Under the pieces are notes generated by a model, which saw only the letters and a program-made list of their open reading frames with translations, was not told the DNA's origin and did no database searches. Positions 1 through 12,458 of a DNA stretch of 64,000 nucleotides are shown here, piece by piece. Source of the DNA: Ophiobolus disseminans. Its lineage: Eukaryota; Ascomycota; Dothideomycetes; Pleosporales; Phaeosphaeriaceae. Both the position numbers and the translations under genes were made by a program. Each line of letters starts with the position of its first letter. Position 1 is the stretch's first letter. The DNA lies in NCBI GenBank assembly GCA_010093685.1, contig MU006245.1, forward strand, positions 186,001 to 250,000, written 5' to 3'.

Positions 1-867
1 CAATACCCAGAGACTGGCCTTGTCAGGCCCCTGAAGGTATCCTTTGCAGGCTATAGACTACCAGCCTAGCAATCAAACAGATATACTCTAACGCCGTTGT
101 TGCTTGATACTAATGTTGGCCGGATGCGGCTAGCGGGGTGTTCGGCAATTCTGGGGAAGCATGCCACTTCCCCTCGACCATCTATCTTAAACGGTCATCT
201 AACGACGTTCCTCGAAAGTGATGGATATGCCTCCGACCATGCTGTAGGTTAGGCTCAGGGTCTATTCTCTCCCTCTTATAGCGCTATCTGCTCGTTTTGT
301 CTACATTTTAACCCTCCCTTTGTCGAGGAGCGAACAAGTCATAACTCCATGGACAGTAGACCCATTCAACGCCGCAGAGTAGATCAACATATCCCGCGAG
401 GTATTAGCACACCGAAATCACGATTATCAGCAGATCGTAACTTACGAGCTTGACTCCTCTTGGCTTTGCAGCGTTCGGCAACATCACTCCAGCAATGACA
501 GGGATGCGCGAGCGTCGGATCTAGATCACTGCTAGGGGAAATACGCTATGTCTATACTCAACATGGCTTGGCAACACTTTCAGCTTCCAGGATCCACAGT
601 AGATGCAGGGACTCCACATGGCCTGCTTCGTTAATCATCCAGGTGCAGAAGGTGCCAAGCGTAACACAACGAAATGCAAGTATTTGGACGGTACACCAAC
701 TAGCTACGCCGGCATTTAACACAGTAGTGGGATTGAGAGGGGTAATTCCAGCATTATAATGGCTACAGGAACAACTTACATTTCTATATCTTTCGGAACG
801 GTGCTGGATTTCGACTGGTCTGGTTCTCGACAATTGCACGCAGCCAAACCATCTTCGAACAGCAGTC
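1..867. other. intergenic, no gene seen
   Basis: No convincing reading frame on either strand. Short overlapping frames at 558-947 lack family resemblance and look like chance. The last few hundred bases should hold the promoter and 5' leader of the GMC oxidoreductase that starts at 868. Confidence 0.6.
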
Positions 868-3018
868 ATGGGGTTTCTTGCCAATGCACTTGTGCTGCTC
901 GCAAGTACCAGTCTCATTACACCAGTCGTCTCTCAAGACGTCTATGACTACATTGTCGTTGGCTCAGGTACGAAATTCTTTCCCCAAAAAAACCAAGTAG
1001 CATTTGCTGAACGCACGACTTCCCTCGATAGGCCCCGGTGGTGGACCTCTAGCCTCCAATCTTGCCCGCGCCAACTACACCGTCCTCCTCATTGAAGCAG
1101 GCGATCAGTCCACCCAAGGAAGCTCAGGCGAATACCCACCGCAACTCACCTGGGACTTCTTCGTCAAGCACTATGCCGACGAGAAGAAGAACATGATGAA
1201 CAACCACTTGACGTGGAAGACGAAAGAGGGGAGGTACTGGGTCGGCGCTGGAAAAGATACGCCACCAAGAGACAGCAAGTTCTTGGGCGTGTACTATCCG
1301 CGCGGAAGCAGTGTGGGTGGAAGTAGCATGATCAACAAGCAGTGCACGTATGTATCCTTGCAGTGGCTATTCCTATGTTTTAGGGCGAGAAACTGATGAA
1401 TACACAGATGGCTTCCATCAAACAGCGACTGGGATTATGTCAAAAACGTCACTGGCGATGCATCATGGAGGTATCCACCCTCCCAGTGCATCAAGCTCTT
1501 AGGACCAAACTGATACCGTCCAGCTCCGACAACATGCATAAGATTTTCGAGCGCATTGAGAAGAACAACTACCTCCCCGCTGGTACTGCGGGCCACGGCT
1601 TCAACGGCTACTTCCAGGTCAACATGAATAAGCCAACGTCAATCGGCCAGCCCGTCCTCGGCATCATGCAAGCCATCGCCGCTAACTTCTCGCTCTCTAC
1701 GGCTCAAGCCGACATCACCAAGCTCATGGGCACTGATGCGAACTTTCCTGATCCCAAGCGCGACTGGACTACCGGCGTATGGGGTCTACCAGTACATGCC
1801 AAATCCAATGGCGAGCGCTATAGCTCGCGAGACTACATCAAAGATACCATCGACAAGAAATTCCCGCTTACGCTGAGCTTGAACAGCCTGGCTACCCGCG
1901 TTCTATTCACACCTGATACATCTTGTGGCGGCAAGCCGAGGGCCACCGGAGTTGAGTTCCTCCAAGGAAAGAGTATCTACAGAGCGGATTCGAGGTACAA
2001 AGATGGCGCAAAGGGCACGCTCAAGACTGCGACCGCGAGGAAGGAAGTCATTCTGTCCGGTGGAACGTTCAACACGCCGCAGTTACTGAGTAAGTATCTC
2101 TCTACTGAAGAATGATGTGAAGTAATACTAACCATATCCACCAGTGCTATCCGGCATCGGCCCCAAAGCACACCTGACAGACCTAAAAATCCCCGTCCTA
2201 GTCGACTCCCCCGGCGTAGGCCAAAACATGCAAGACAACCAAGAAATGCCCATCATCGGCGCCGTAACAGGCCAAACAGGAGGCGGCGTACGTATCCCTC
2301 CCCCCCATCACTCCCCATCCCAAATTCCTCCAAGCCAACCAACTAACACCCCATCCCGCAGTTCTCCCAACCCTTCCTAATGATGACAACTCCCCACTCA
2401 CCAGACGGCGAACGCGACATGTTCATAATGCAAGGCTCCTTCGCCTTCCGCGGCTTCTGGCCCGCAAACCAAACCAACGCCGCCCTCCCACAGGACGCAC
2501 CAGGCACATACGGCATGTCCATGGTGAAAAACCACCCCCAGAACAAAAAAGGCTACGTCCGCCTCCTCACGTCGGACCCGCAAGACGCCCCCGAGATAAA
2601 CTTCATGCACTTTGAACAAGGCGCGGACAAAGACATGAACGCGATGAAACATACCATCGCGTGGGCAAGGAAGATATACGCGAATGCCAAGGGCGTAACC
2701 GTAAAAACTGTCGAGCCACCCTGCCCAGCTGGACCAGACGCGAACGGCTCGTGTGGCCAAGCAGACGAGGATTGGATTACGGGCCAGACGTTTGGACACC
2801 ATCCGACTAGTACGGCGGCGATAGGGGCTGATGGGGATGTGAATGCGGTGCTGGATGGACGGTTTAGGGTTAGGGGTGTGAGGGGGCTGAGGGTGGTGGA
2901 TGCGAGTGTGTTTCCGCGCATACCGGGGATCTTTCCGGTGGTGTCTACGTTTATGGTTAGTGAGAAGGCGAGTGATACGATGAAGGAGGATGCGGGGAAG
3001 GATGTTTGTGCTGCTTGA
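868..3018 (+). CDS. secreted GMC (glucose-methanol-choline) oxidoreductase
   Basis: Six exons restore one frame: 868-967, 1032-1347, 1408-1470, 1524-2089, 2145-2287 and 2362-3018, giving 614 residues. Residues 1-22 form a hydrophobic signal peptide, so the enzyme should be exported. The FAD-binding Rossmann motif GSGPGGGP is split by intron 1 (residues 32-39), followed by an LIEAG strand. The substrate side shows YYPRGSSVGGSSMIN and TPQLLMLSGIGP signatures. The catalytic histidine is in FGHHPTS (about residue 542). The C-terminus reads FPRIPGIFPV, so the second His/Asn seen in glucose or aryl-alcohol oxidases is not evident; this resembles the patulin-synthase/versicolorin-B-synthase-like branch. 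Substrate cannot be told from sequence. It converges on CCT8. Confidence 0.9.
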
Positions 3019-3154
3019 GTTGATTGAGGGTGTTGGGATGGAGGAGTTTGGTGGTACTTCAGCTTGTATCATTATATAGCTGGACGTCTAGTTGCCCTGT
3101 GGATGACTCGTTTTGGTCTGTTCGTGTCCCTGCTTCCACCTACAACTTGACGCT

Positions 3155-4929
3155 CTAGTCGTCTTGATCCCAGTTACCTCCTTGTGCCTTTCCGGGCATC
3201 TTGGGGCCACCTGCTTGCCTTGCGACAATGATCTGGTCCACACTGAGAACTGTCCGTGCAGCCTCTGTCGCCAACTTGATAGCCCAGCTCTTGCTGACCC
3301 ACAGGTCCAGAATACCCTCATCCTTGGCATCCAGAGTGCCAGTGTCGTCATCGTTCTCAATGTCAACGCCGGTCGACCACTCGTCATCTTTCCGGCCCTT
3401 CTGCGCGGCGTGTGCGACGTACAGGCGTGCGAGGACCTCAGTGGCGTCTAGACCAGCTGATTCGGCAAGTGTGCGGGGAATGACTTCAAAAGCCTCGGCG
3501 TACTTGCGGATGGAATACTGTGCGAGTCCGGAAGTCTTGTCCCCAATCGCCTTGATGCGCTCGATGAGCTGCATCTCTGTTGCACCGGCACCTGCTACTA
3601 GCCTTGGGTCGCGGGTGATGGCCTTGACCACGTTGACGCCGTCATCGACAGCTCGCTCGACGTCGTCAAGGTGGTTCTGTGTTGCACCTCGCAGGACAAG
3701 CGTTGCCGTCCGTGTCTGCTCGTTCTCTTGTCTGAAGACTGTGACGCGGTCGCCGCCGATCTCAAGGGTCTCCACGATGTCGATAGTGCCCATCTCGTCC
3801 GGCATTGGTGCACCAAGACGTGCAAGCGGTGTAGCGCCAACAACACGACATAATCGGCGGAGCTCGAACTTGGAGAGAACCTTGATGACGAGGATGTTGT
3901 AGCGGTTGAGGTAGTGTAATGCGAGCTCTCCAACGGTTGAGCCAGCAACGACTACGCGCATACCCGAGTCGTGGAGCTCCTTAATGACCTGCTCAACCTG
4001 CTGCTCCTCACCCTTTGTGAAGTCCATCATCTCCTTCGCGTTGTGTAGCAGGACTGTTCCCTTGGTCTCGGTCTGTGAGATGTCGATTGCACATGAGAAG
4101 ACGCCAACCTTGGCCTTGGTCGCCTTCTGTATGGAGCCCTCGGGGACTCGCGCAAAGACCATGCCCTTCACGACCTTGCTCTGCTCCAGGCTGCCGCCCA
4201 TGATTTTGACTACTCGTACGTTGTCGACGTTGAAGTTGGTGGGGTTCTTGGGAAGTACGGCGAGGACGGCTTCGGCGACAAGGTCTGCGAGGAAGTCTTC
4301 GCTGCCAGACTGCTTGGCTGCGACGACTGTGCGGATCGCTTTGCTGAGCTCTTCCTGTGACCTGATGTCTGCAACCTTGTCGCATACCAGCTCTATGATG
4401 TCGTTAGCTCTGCCCTTCGATACCTGTGTTATCTCAACGTACCCTCCAGAGTCTTCTGAGCCGCAACTTGCGCCTTCTCGTAGCCCAGCACAATATCGCT
4501 AGTCTTTAAGCCCATCCGTATCAGCTCTTCGGCTTTCTTCAGCAGTTCACCAGCAAGAACGATGACAAGGTTTGTCGCATCGCCCATCTCCGCCTCTTGT
4601 TGTTGGCACGCCATGACGATCAACTTCGCGGCGGGGTGAACGACCTCAAGCTCTCGCAGTATTGTCGCCGCGTCGGAGGTAAGGATCATCTTCTGGAGGT
4701 GGTTTATGACGATCTTGTTGCGCCCATAGGGTCCGAGAGAGGTCTGAACAGTCTGGGCAATGGTTCGGCAGGCGTCGATATTGCGAATAACAGCTCCATC
4801 TTCGGCGTCGTAGCTGTTGTGGGGTGGTTAGCTGTGTGTATACTGTGGAGTGGGGTAAGTTGGGTCGTACTTCTGGTAGCCGTTCTTGAACAGGCCAGCA
4901 TTTGGGGCGTTGGGTATCGTGAGAGACAT
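3155..4929 (-). CDS. CCT8: T-complex protein 1 subunit theta (chaperonin CCT8)
   Basis: Three exons, 4871-4929, 4443-4813 and 3155-4392, give 555 residues, the usual size for CCT theta. The second intron is only 50 bp, with a CTAAC branch site. Hallmarks are an N-terminal MSLTIPNAPNAGLFK, the nucleotide-binding TSLGPYGRNK, SDAATILRELEVVHPAAK, GDATNLVIVLAGELL with the ATPase aspartate, and RLVAGAGATEMQL in the C-terminal equatorial half. The apical segment includes VVKIMGGSLEQSKVVKGMVF. It is one of eight subunits of the cytosolic double-ring chaperonin that folds actin, tubulin and WD-repeat proteins with ATP. The stop is TAG, which shows TAG is a true terminator in this genome. Confidence 0.96.
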
Positions 4930-5741
4930 TGTTGCGGTATGTGTGGGGTATCTTGGTGTGTTGTGGTGTGCCTCCAGCTCACGCTCTGGAAATTTACGGA
5001 CGCGTCCCGCAGTTATGTCTTGGCACGTCGGGGAAAGCCCAAGCACCTCCGATCAGGTTCGCAAAGGACGGAGTGGACTAGAAAACATATCAGATTTCAC
5101 AGTGAAAGGCTGTATGATAATACGAGCGTCTATGTCGGTGATGACATTTGCTGCTACCCTCAAAGCCCATGAGAAAGTCGCGAAAGACGATTGGCACACC
5201 CTATGAACTTCGACAAAGCGACACCAGGTCTCAAGAGCACAAATACAGATTCAGGACACGGTAGACAGCCTCGCCATGCCAATGGACAGAGCACACAAAC
5301 AATCAACAAGGCACGCCTCCGAGCCTGCAACTCCGCGACCCTCAACACCTCACAAAGGCGCATGAATGTGAGCAAAATCTATCTAGCCGTATACCTTAGT
5401 ATAAGTGAAGCTACCGCTAGCGAAAAAGACTGCTCAATTCCTCTCGGCACCGATTAATGACCAGGATCTCATGACAGTGTGAGTAATACTGGGGATAAGG
5501 AGGTGCCTGGTGAAGATAAAGAAGCAATTCCAACGGCGCGAAAAGTTTCGAGGTTAAGGCGGGTTGGGGTGATTATGTAATAGCGCTAGGCCGAATGCAT
5601 TCCCGCTCCGAACGTCGAACTTTGAACTTCAGATGATGGAGATGATGGAAGACAGACACTCGTCCAACACGAAATGGGTTCGTCAGGCGAGTGTGCATGA
5701 ACCGTAATATCGTATCAAGTATGGGAGCCTTCGTCGACGAC
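4930..5741. other. intergenic, CCT8 promoter side; contains one direct repeat copy
   Basis: No supported gene. It holds the 5' region of CCT8 and the 3' flank of the HET gene. A 38-bp sequence at 5572-5609 recurs at 8701-8739 (separate entry). Confidence 0.6.
5572..5609 (+). repeat. direct repeat copy A flanking HET gene
   Basis: The stretch reads ATTATGTAATAGCGCTAGG followed by CCGAATGCATTCCCGCTCC. It matches 8701-8739 in the same orientation with only about four substitutions or small gaps. The similarity fades on both sides. The pair brackets the HET-domain gene and nothing else. Confidence 0.75.
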
Positions 5742-8341
5742 TTATGCAATGAAAATGGTCCTCGCCGGCTGCTTCATCAACTGATAGAGCTCCCCTTCCC
5801 TCATGCTGAACTCTACCAGTCCTGCCCGAAACGCGACGTTGCCTTTCCAATGCAGCAAAAGACATTTCATGCCCTGACTATTTATTTCGACATCCTGCCT
5901 GCCAACGTAAAGCGGCAGGAAGTCCTTGCGCACCGGAATGCCTGCCGCCAGGTCCTCCTCGAGATTGCAGAACATGGTGTTCGGGTCTTTGAATTTAGCT
6001 GTCACCGTAAGACCCGGGCGAATGTCGACTTGGAGCTTTCGAGAGCTGTCGTTGTAGCTTTTGATCGGTAAAGTAAAGGCTCGACCGTTGACTCGAAGCA
6101 AGTGCTCTGGATGAAAGTTTTCTGGAATAGCGCCGATGTATGCTGATGCTATCTCTTCCGATGGCTTTGCTGCGCACAAAACAAAGGATCCTGCGTCATA
6201 CTTCCAGACTGTCTGCTCGTCGTTGATACTGCGATTGCGCCAGCCTCTGTTGCCGTCGAAAGACTTCCAGGTCACTGGGTGAGCCCAAGCCATCCAGCTC
6301 CAACTCGGGTAGTCTGGTCTGTACTTTTGCTGTAAGCCGGCGCACCTCGTACTAAGCTCCCAAGTCAGACCATCCTGCATTGCAGCTGCAGGGATTCCCC
6401 AGTAGAACCCCGGTTGGTACAGAGGGTAGTATAGTTGGAGACGCTTTGCGATGCCGATGAACGCTCGTTCCACATCACCACTATTGGCCAAGTGGCGGCT
6501 CGTATAGTATCGAACCAGGCCCGTGTAGTTCTCGTTCTCGAGGATATAAGGGACAGAGTATGAATCTCCAATGGCAGACTCGAGCATCGACTTGTTGGAT
6601 TTTTCAAAGGGCTTGAACCAGAGACTAGACCCATATCGGAAGTGGTTCTTCCAAGTGCTGCGATAGTCTAAGTTGGCTGGCACCAGTTCAGGTGGCGGAC
6701 CTTGGTCTAGGTGGCCCCGTCGGAGCAAGGATTTGGTCCCAGAGCGCCTCATTTCGAACGCAGTGTTCTCACCAAACATGTTTATGGTATTGCTTTCAAT
6801 ATCGTGGTGGACGAGAGGGTGTGTTTCATCCATGGACTCACTGCAGGTGACCTTGGAACATTGAAAGAACACTTGTTGTTTCCCGACAAGCAGACACCTC
6901 GTGGAAAGCAGACCTTCTTGTAACGTCCTATGTTGGAGAGACGTCTGTCAGCGAATACAGTCATCTGGATTATGTGAGAGTTTAGGACATACCAAGCCCT
7001 TTTCACCCAAGCCGATGCTTTGATCTCATTTTCCAACGTGGTGGAGGTTGTCTGCATTGAAAGGCTCCCGATTTGAGCTTTGATTTGAGGTATAGGCCTG
7101 TCAATGCTGTCCAGAAGTGAGATTCCCTCGTCGGCCCTGTCAGCACCGAGTACAATCAACGTTATCCAGGCCCGGTTATAGATATCATCCATGACATTAC
7201 ACTGTGCTTCCAGCTCCTTCACATCTCTTTGATTTATGCAAATTGCGTCTACCCAAAGAAAGTGTCTCCCCAGCTTGCTAACGAAGATCATCGCATCCTC
7301 CACTGTTTTTGAGAGCGGAGGAAGATACTCAGTATCCGGAAAACTCTGGTTCACGCCGCCCCATACGTAGGACAAAGCAACATAGTCCGCGTGCTCTGTA
7401 CTGTTGAATGGAAGCACCCGTCGCTGCGAAACGTCGATGACACGGAGAGGCGAACCAGCTATCTGATCAATTTCGGGTGCTGCATGATCGTGCGTCAATG
7501 AGCATCGATCGATCCAAGTTCGATAAAGATCAAAATCCAGGGCTGGCTTGATCGCTCGCGCCTTCAGCCCACTAGGTTCCTTGCAATCGGATATACCCTG
7601 AGCAAAAGCAAACGGTCCTGGTTCCAGTAACAAAGCCTCGGGGTGTTGAAAGCCAATAATTGTACGTTGGGCGTGAGGGTTATGCGAGGGGCGTACAACT
7701 CCAGATGGCAACAGTTCTGATCCAATTACTGCGAACCCTGCCCGCCTACTGTCATTTCCTTGGATGCCAGAATCTATTCCCAGGAGATGAATGGCGGAGT
7801 CGATGATAAGTACAGACGTTGTCTCCTCGTCATGACCTCCTGTATTTGGCAGCGCGCCGAAAAGCAGTCGGCAAAGCAGGCAACTTGCAAATAGTCTTAG
7901 GCTGTATGAAGGACCCAAGTTAAAGAATTGATTGCCGTTTCTCGTTTCATCAAGGTGTAATGAACCGGTCATTGAGTTGGCTTTTGGTGTTTCCTTGATG
8001 AAGTTCTCCAATCTGTCGACACAGTCGCTGCACCAGATGCAATACGCTTCATCTAGTATCTCAGCAAACCTGTAGACCTGAGCAATCAACCCCTGTTGTT
8101 TTCGAATGTCATCCTGCAGTTCGTTGATTACTTCCGCAGACAAGTCGCACTAATTTTCATGATGTCCCATTTGCCGGCAGGCCAGGCAGAGGAGCAGAGA
8201 CGTTTCAGAATCTGAAAGGTCTTCGACCTCTGGTGATCGTCGGCTGATACGTTTGTTCCAATCCTCCCACAAGAAACCGGAACGGGCATTAAGCATCTCA
8301 TCCGTTCTTTTGGATGCCCATCGATCAAAGGCAGTAGCCAT
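5742..8341 (-). CDS. HET-domain (heterokaryon incompatibility) protein, with in-frame TAG near the N-terminus
   Basis: Two exons, 6993-8341 and 5742-6927 (65-bp intron), form one frame of 845 codons including the stop. HET-domain blocks are clear: ADYVALSYVWGG, FLWVDAICINQRDVKE and, across the intron, RAWTLQEGLLSTR. Such proteins trigger cell death after fusion of unlike hyphae. The best start is the ATG at 8341, with an A at -3. However a TAG at 8152-8150 interrupts the frame at codon 64, between a CLAC-x4-HH segment and CIWCSDC. No GT-AG intron removes it. Translation could instead begin at the ATG at 7972, which keeps the HET domain. CAG to TAG would explain the stop. The gene may be a recent pseudogene or polymorphic null allele. 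Its cysteine pairs upstream of HET are not a domain I recognise. Confidence 0.8.
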
Positions 8342-8700
8342 TTTGTCGTGAAGGCGGGCCTCAGCCGGGAGTATTGGCGATGGGTTTGGGGTACTCTCAG
8401 ATGGACCTGACAGTAAAGGACGTAAATGAGAGGTAGAAGAGAGTGCTGTCTCACAGATAAGGCTGAGGGCAACGCGGAGAAGGCTGGGTCACCTGACAAT
8501 GCACGTGTTTGGTTTACATGCAATTGGATTTACCTCGAGATTGAGCACCTGCTTCTGGTAGAGGTAATTTCATTCTTTAACGTGTTGTTAGCTACCATCA
8601 ACGTATTGCGCGCTGGCATTGATTGACGCGCCCGCCACAATAGCGTGCAACCGTGTATAGCTTCAAGTTCGAATCCTGGAGAGACAGTCGAGAGCTAAAG

Positions 8701-8739
8701 ATTACGTAATGCACGCTAGGCCGAAAGCATTCCCGCTCC
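8701..8739 (+). repeat. direct repeat copy B, 148 bp upstream of mL46
   Basis: It reads ATTACGTAATGCACGCTAGG followed by CCGAAAGCATTCCCGCTCC and matches copy A at 5572-5609. It lies just before the mL46 start, so it may be a promoter element or the scar of the event that placed the HET gene between CCT8 and mL46. Confidence 0.75.
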
Positions 8740-8886
8740 CCGAACTTTTCCAACACCGATGTCGAGATGAAGCGGTAGCGAGTTGACGTTGCGACAGGAA
8801 GGATGAACGCTGGAAAACAAACAACGAGGCAGTTGGCTTCGAGGGCTGGTCAGTATGAGAGATTGTGACTGTGGTGGCAATGGCTG

Positions 8887-9934
8887 ATGAAGTCAGGACG
8901 ATCGATATGTCGGTCATGTAGAGAGTATATCTCGCGCAACACGTACGCCACGGCTGCTGCTGCCGCCGTTCAGGCAGAAGACCAAGTAGCACAGCATATA
9001 CCGCCGGTCGCTCAGGCAGCGCCCTCGACCGTCTACGCCGTCAATGCCGGTGTCGTCCTATCTCGCCCGCCTCAAATAACGCGAGACCTTCACCCCTTCG
9101 AATCCGCCTTCTTCCTCTACCAGCGAAGACTCAATGAGCGCCTCGCGCTCCCCTTCACACGCTACTTCTACTTCAAGAAGCGCACACCGGCCGATTTGGA
9201 ATGGAAGCGCAAGATGAAGCAACGGCTCACCCCCGCACGCGACATCGGACGATACAAGGGCTACGGCGACGAAGCGTGGAATGATGAAGTGCTCGTTGGC
9301 GCAAAAGAGAGCGACTTCGAGTGGCAAGTCGAACGACTACTAGAGGACGCAGGAACAGACGGCAAAGAAGTGGGAGAAGTCGAGCAAAAAGGCATGAAGA
9401 AGATAGAGCGGGAGGTGTTCGACAAACCAACACCACGACGTACAGAAGCGGACGAGAAGAATGACACGAAGAGCTTGAACCGCGCTTTGCAGAGGACACT
9501 GTATCTGCTTGTCAAGAACAAGGATGGGCTGTGGCAGTTCCCTGAGGATCGATTGAACGAGGAGAACCTACATGGCGTACGTCATGTTCATGATTCTCGA
9601 TACACCCACGAGTATAGTACTGACACTACTACAGGCAGCATCACGCATCCTCTCCCAATCCGGCGGTCCCAACATGAACACCTGGCTCGTCGGCCACATT
9701 CCTATCGGCCAGCACCAGCACAACCACACCGACACCACAAAGCTCCCATCCGGTCTCACCGAGCACGGCGTAAAGACTTTCTTCCTGAAGGCGCGCATAA
9801 TGGCCGGTCAGGTCAACCTGAAGGAGAGCAAGCTAGGTTTTCAGGACTTCAAGTGGCTAGCGAAAGACGAGCTGAAAAAAGAGGTCGACGGCAGCTATTG
9901 GACAAGCGTTAAGAATATGCTCGCCGAGCGGTAG
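8887..9934 (+). CDS. MRPL17: mitochondrial large ribosomal subunit protein mL46 (yeast Mrpl17)
   Basis: Exons 8887-9576 and 9635-9934 join in phase 0 to give 329 residues. An Arg/Ser/Ala-rich N-terminus with little acidity fits a mitochondrial presequence. The family signature is VVLSRPPQITRDLHPFESAF followed by YQRRLNERLALPFTRYFYFKK. The C-terminal part is the Nudix-like fold of mL46, including LYLLVKNKDGLWQFPE, GGPNMNTWLVGHIPIG and GVKTFFLKARIMAGQ. The protein belongs to the mitoribosome 54S subunit; the Nudix fold here is structural. A less conserved lysine/glutamate-rich insert (about residues 140-200) lies between the two parts. Confidence 0.93.
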
Positions 9935-10759
9935 TCATAGATACTTGTTGATCTTGTACATCCTGTGTATACTAAATGAGCTGCATAGCATGGTATAGCG
10001 TATTGAAGCACGCTCCAACTCCAATTGGCGCTTTATCTGCAGTTGAATGTTGCCCTTGTTTTCCCCTATCCCTGCAAAGCCAGTCGTTTGGGTATATTCA
10101 TCAAAGCCACGACCTGGAGAATCTAGCGTTTAGCTACACGTCTAGTCGCCGTGATATGCCAAATATACCTGGCACTTAGGTAGCAATACCTTCAATATTG
10201 ACGCAGTAGTGTTTCCACTATGATCAGAAGAAGAGACCGGCCACTGAATTAGTGACAGAGCGGAGGAAAAAATAGATCTTGGGGTAGGCAGAGGAGCGTG
10301 GGGTCAAGAGCGTTGGTTGAAACTGATAAGGTCCCTACAGGCGGGAAAATTACCGCCGGCAGCACGCATGCGATCTAAACACAACCATCCGACAACAACA
10401 ACAACAACAGCAACAATGTAGTCTGGAATAGCCCACAAACCTTCGAATATGCCTATCGCGTTGTCAAATCCTTTCTGGTCGGTACCCTTTATTGACGCGT
10501 CGCTCGTTCACTTACAGTACTTGGCTTGCGCCTGTCCACGTAGAAGGATGGGCTAGACTACACACCTGCATAAACTGATCTTCGAGGGTCCCGCGTCTAC
10601 TGCGATACCGGTAAAGAGTCAAAGCTCAAACAAGATCCCGAGACCCCGAGCGACGCTAGAACCCCATTATCTATCGCGCCACAGTAAGTTTAAGATGCTG
10701 GGCCTGTCCATACATCTCTTTCAATTATTCTCATACCCCCGGTGAATCGTCAGCTTGTC
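9935..10759. other. intergenic, P450 promoter side
   Basis: No gene supported. There is a short ACA/ACAACA repeat near 10395-10417. The region holds the mL46 3' end and presumably the P450 promoter. Confidence 0.55.
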
Positions 10760-12458
10760 ATGGCTCTCTCGGACTTTCTTCTTGGATTCGCAGGTCGGAC
10801 CTGGATCACCATCATCTTCCCTGCTTTCGTCTTCACATACTGGGCGGTATGGATTGTTTATGCGCGAACCTTGCATCCACTCGCCAAAGTACCTGGCCCT
10901 TTCTGGCCAGCGGTCTCACGGACCTGGTTGATATATCGAGCCTACATGGGAGATCTGGAAATTCGGCAGCGTGAGCTTCATGCTCAGTATGGACCACTGC
11001 TTCGAGTCGCTCCAGGTACGTAAATCATGAACCTCGCACAAAGCGCCCAGTACTCAGTAGCATCAGACGAAATTGTATGCGACGACCCCAGATATATCCC
11101 TTATGTCTATCCCTTGAAATCACCTCTTGAAAAGACACCGTGGTACGATGCATGGCGACCTGCGGGCATGAATTCCAGGCCAGACATGTTCACAAATCGA
11201 TCTGAGAGGGATCACGCTGCATATCAGCGGATCGTCGCCCACATCTACTCGTTAAGTAGCGTCATGAAGAGCGAACCAGGAATTGATCAGACTGTACAGT
11301 TGTTCATTCGCCGTCTAGGGGAGTTTGCCGATAGTGACCAGGAATTCGACTTTGGCCTGTGGCTCGAGATGTTCGCCTACGACAACATAGGTGTCGTCTT
11401 TTTTGGCCATCAGTTTGGATTCTTGCAAGATAGTGTCGACTATGGTGGCTACATCCAGGCAGTGCACAAGTCGCTACCCTTCCTCGGAATCCTAGCTATG
11501 TCGCCTGCATATGCTCGACCCTTTCTCATGTTAAGTGCCATTACTGTACCATCACTACTCAAGGCTGTAATTGCAGTAAGCGGGGTTAAGCGTTTAGCTG
11601 AACGAGAAACCTACGAGGCACAAGCGCGTGCTGAGGAGGCCCGTGCCAAACGTGTGGACATGACATCTCAGCTGTTGGGTATTATGCGGGAAAAGGGAGA
11701 AAAAAACAACTTTAGCGTAAGGGAGATTGTCTCGGAAAACTGGACTGCGGTGTGAGTGGTACGAGGATAATTACGTCGCGCCCAGCTGACCATTTCCAAG
11801 TATGGCGGGCTCAGACAGCACTTCAATCGGCCTCCGGTCCATCTTTTACTTCTTAATGAAGCAACCTTCGAAGCTCGAGCAAGTCAGGGCTGAAATCGAT
11901 GCCGCATTCGCGGACGGCACGCTCACAACTCCAGTTCAGTACAACCAGTCCATCAAGCTCCCTTATCTCAACGCAGTCATCCAAGAGTCCTTCCGCCTAT
12001 ATAGTCCATTTGCGGCTTCGATTCAACGATACTCTCCCCCTGGCGGTCTAACGCTCGCTGGTACACACATACCCGCCGGCATGCGCGTTGGGCTTAATCC
12101 CTCTGTCGTTCAACACCATAAAGAAGTATTTGGCGAAGATGCCAAGTCGTTCCGCCCTGAGCGTTGGCTCGATAGCAGTCCTGAACAAGTCAAGCTCATG
12201 GGAAAATGCATGATGCAATTTGGAGCTGGTACTCGACGATGTACTGGTAAACATGTGAGTCGCTTCGGCTTTGACGTTTTGTGGATGGGAACTTATTCTA
12301 TGCAGATTGCGATGGCCCAAGTTCATAAGGTCACTCCTGAGATAATCCATCGGTATGATTTCCGGTTGACGCACGATGGCGACTGGAAGACCACAAATGC
12401 CGCATTCAATATCCAGACTGGAGTTACTTGCAAATTCAGTAGAAGGCAGATCGTGTAA
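10760..12458 (+). CDS. cytochrome P450 monooxygenase
   Basis: Four exons, 10760-11015, 11067-11751, 11801-12254 and 12306-12458, give 515 residues. A single N-terminal membrane anchor (about residues 10-35) is followed by the hinge LAKVPGP. The I-helix oxygen-activation motif AGSDST (316-321) is split from its upstream helix by intron 2. A PERWL segment and the heme-binding FGAGTRRCTGKH with ligand Cys461 follow. An ESFRLYSP block corresponds to the K-helix ExxR. The exon 1/2 boundary matches the YGPLLRVAPDEI block of pisatin-demethylase-like fungal P450s. It should be an ER-bound, NADPH-P450-reductase-dependent hydroxylase; the substrate is unknown. It sits 491 bp upstream of an MDR reductase on the same strand, so the two may act together. 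Confidence 0.92.

Noticed and set aside
8655..8690. T-arm-like GTTCGAATCC
   Set aside because: Flanking bases do not form a five-pair stem and no other tRNA arms are present.
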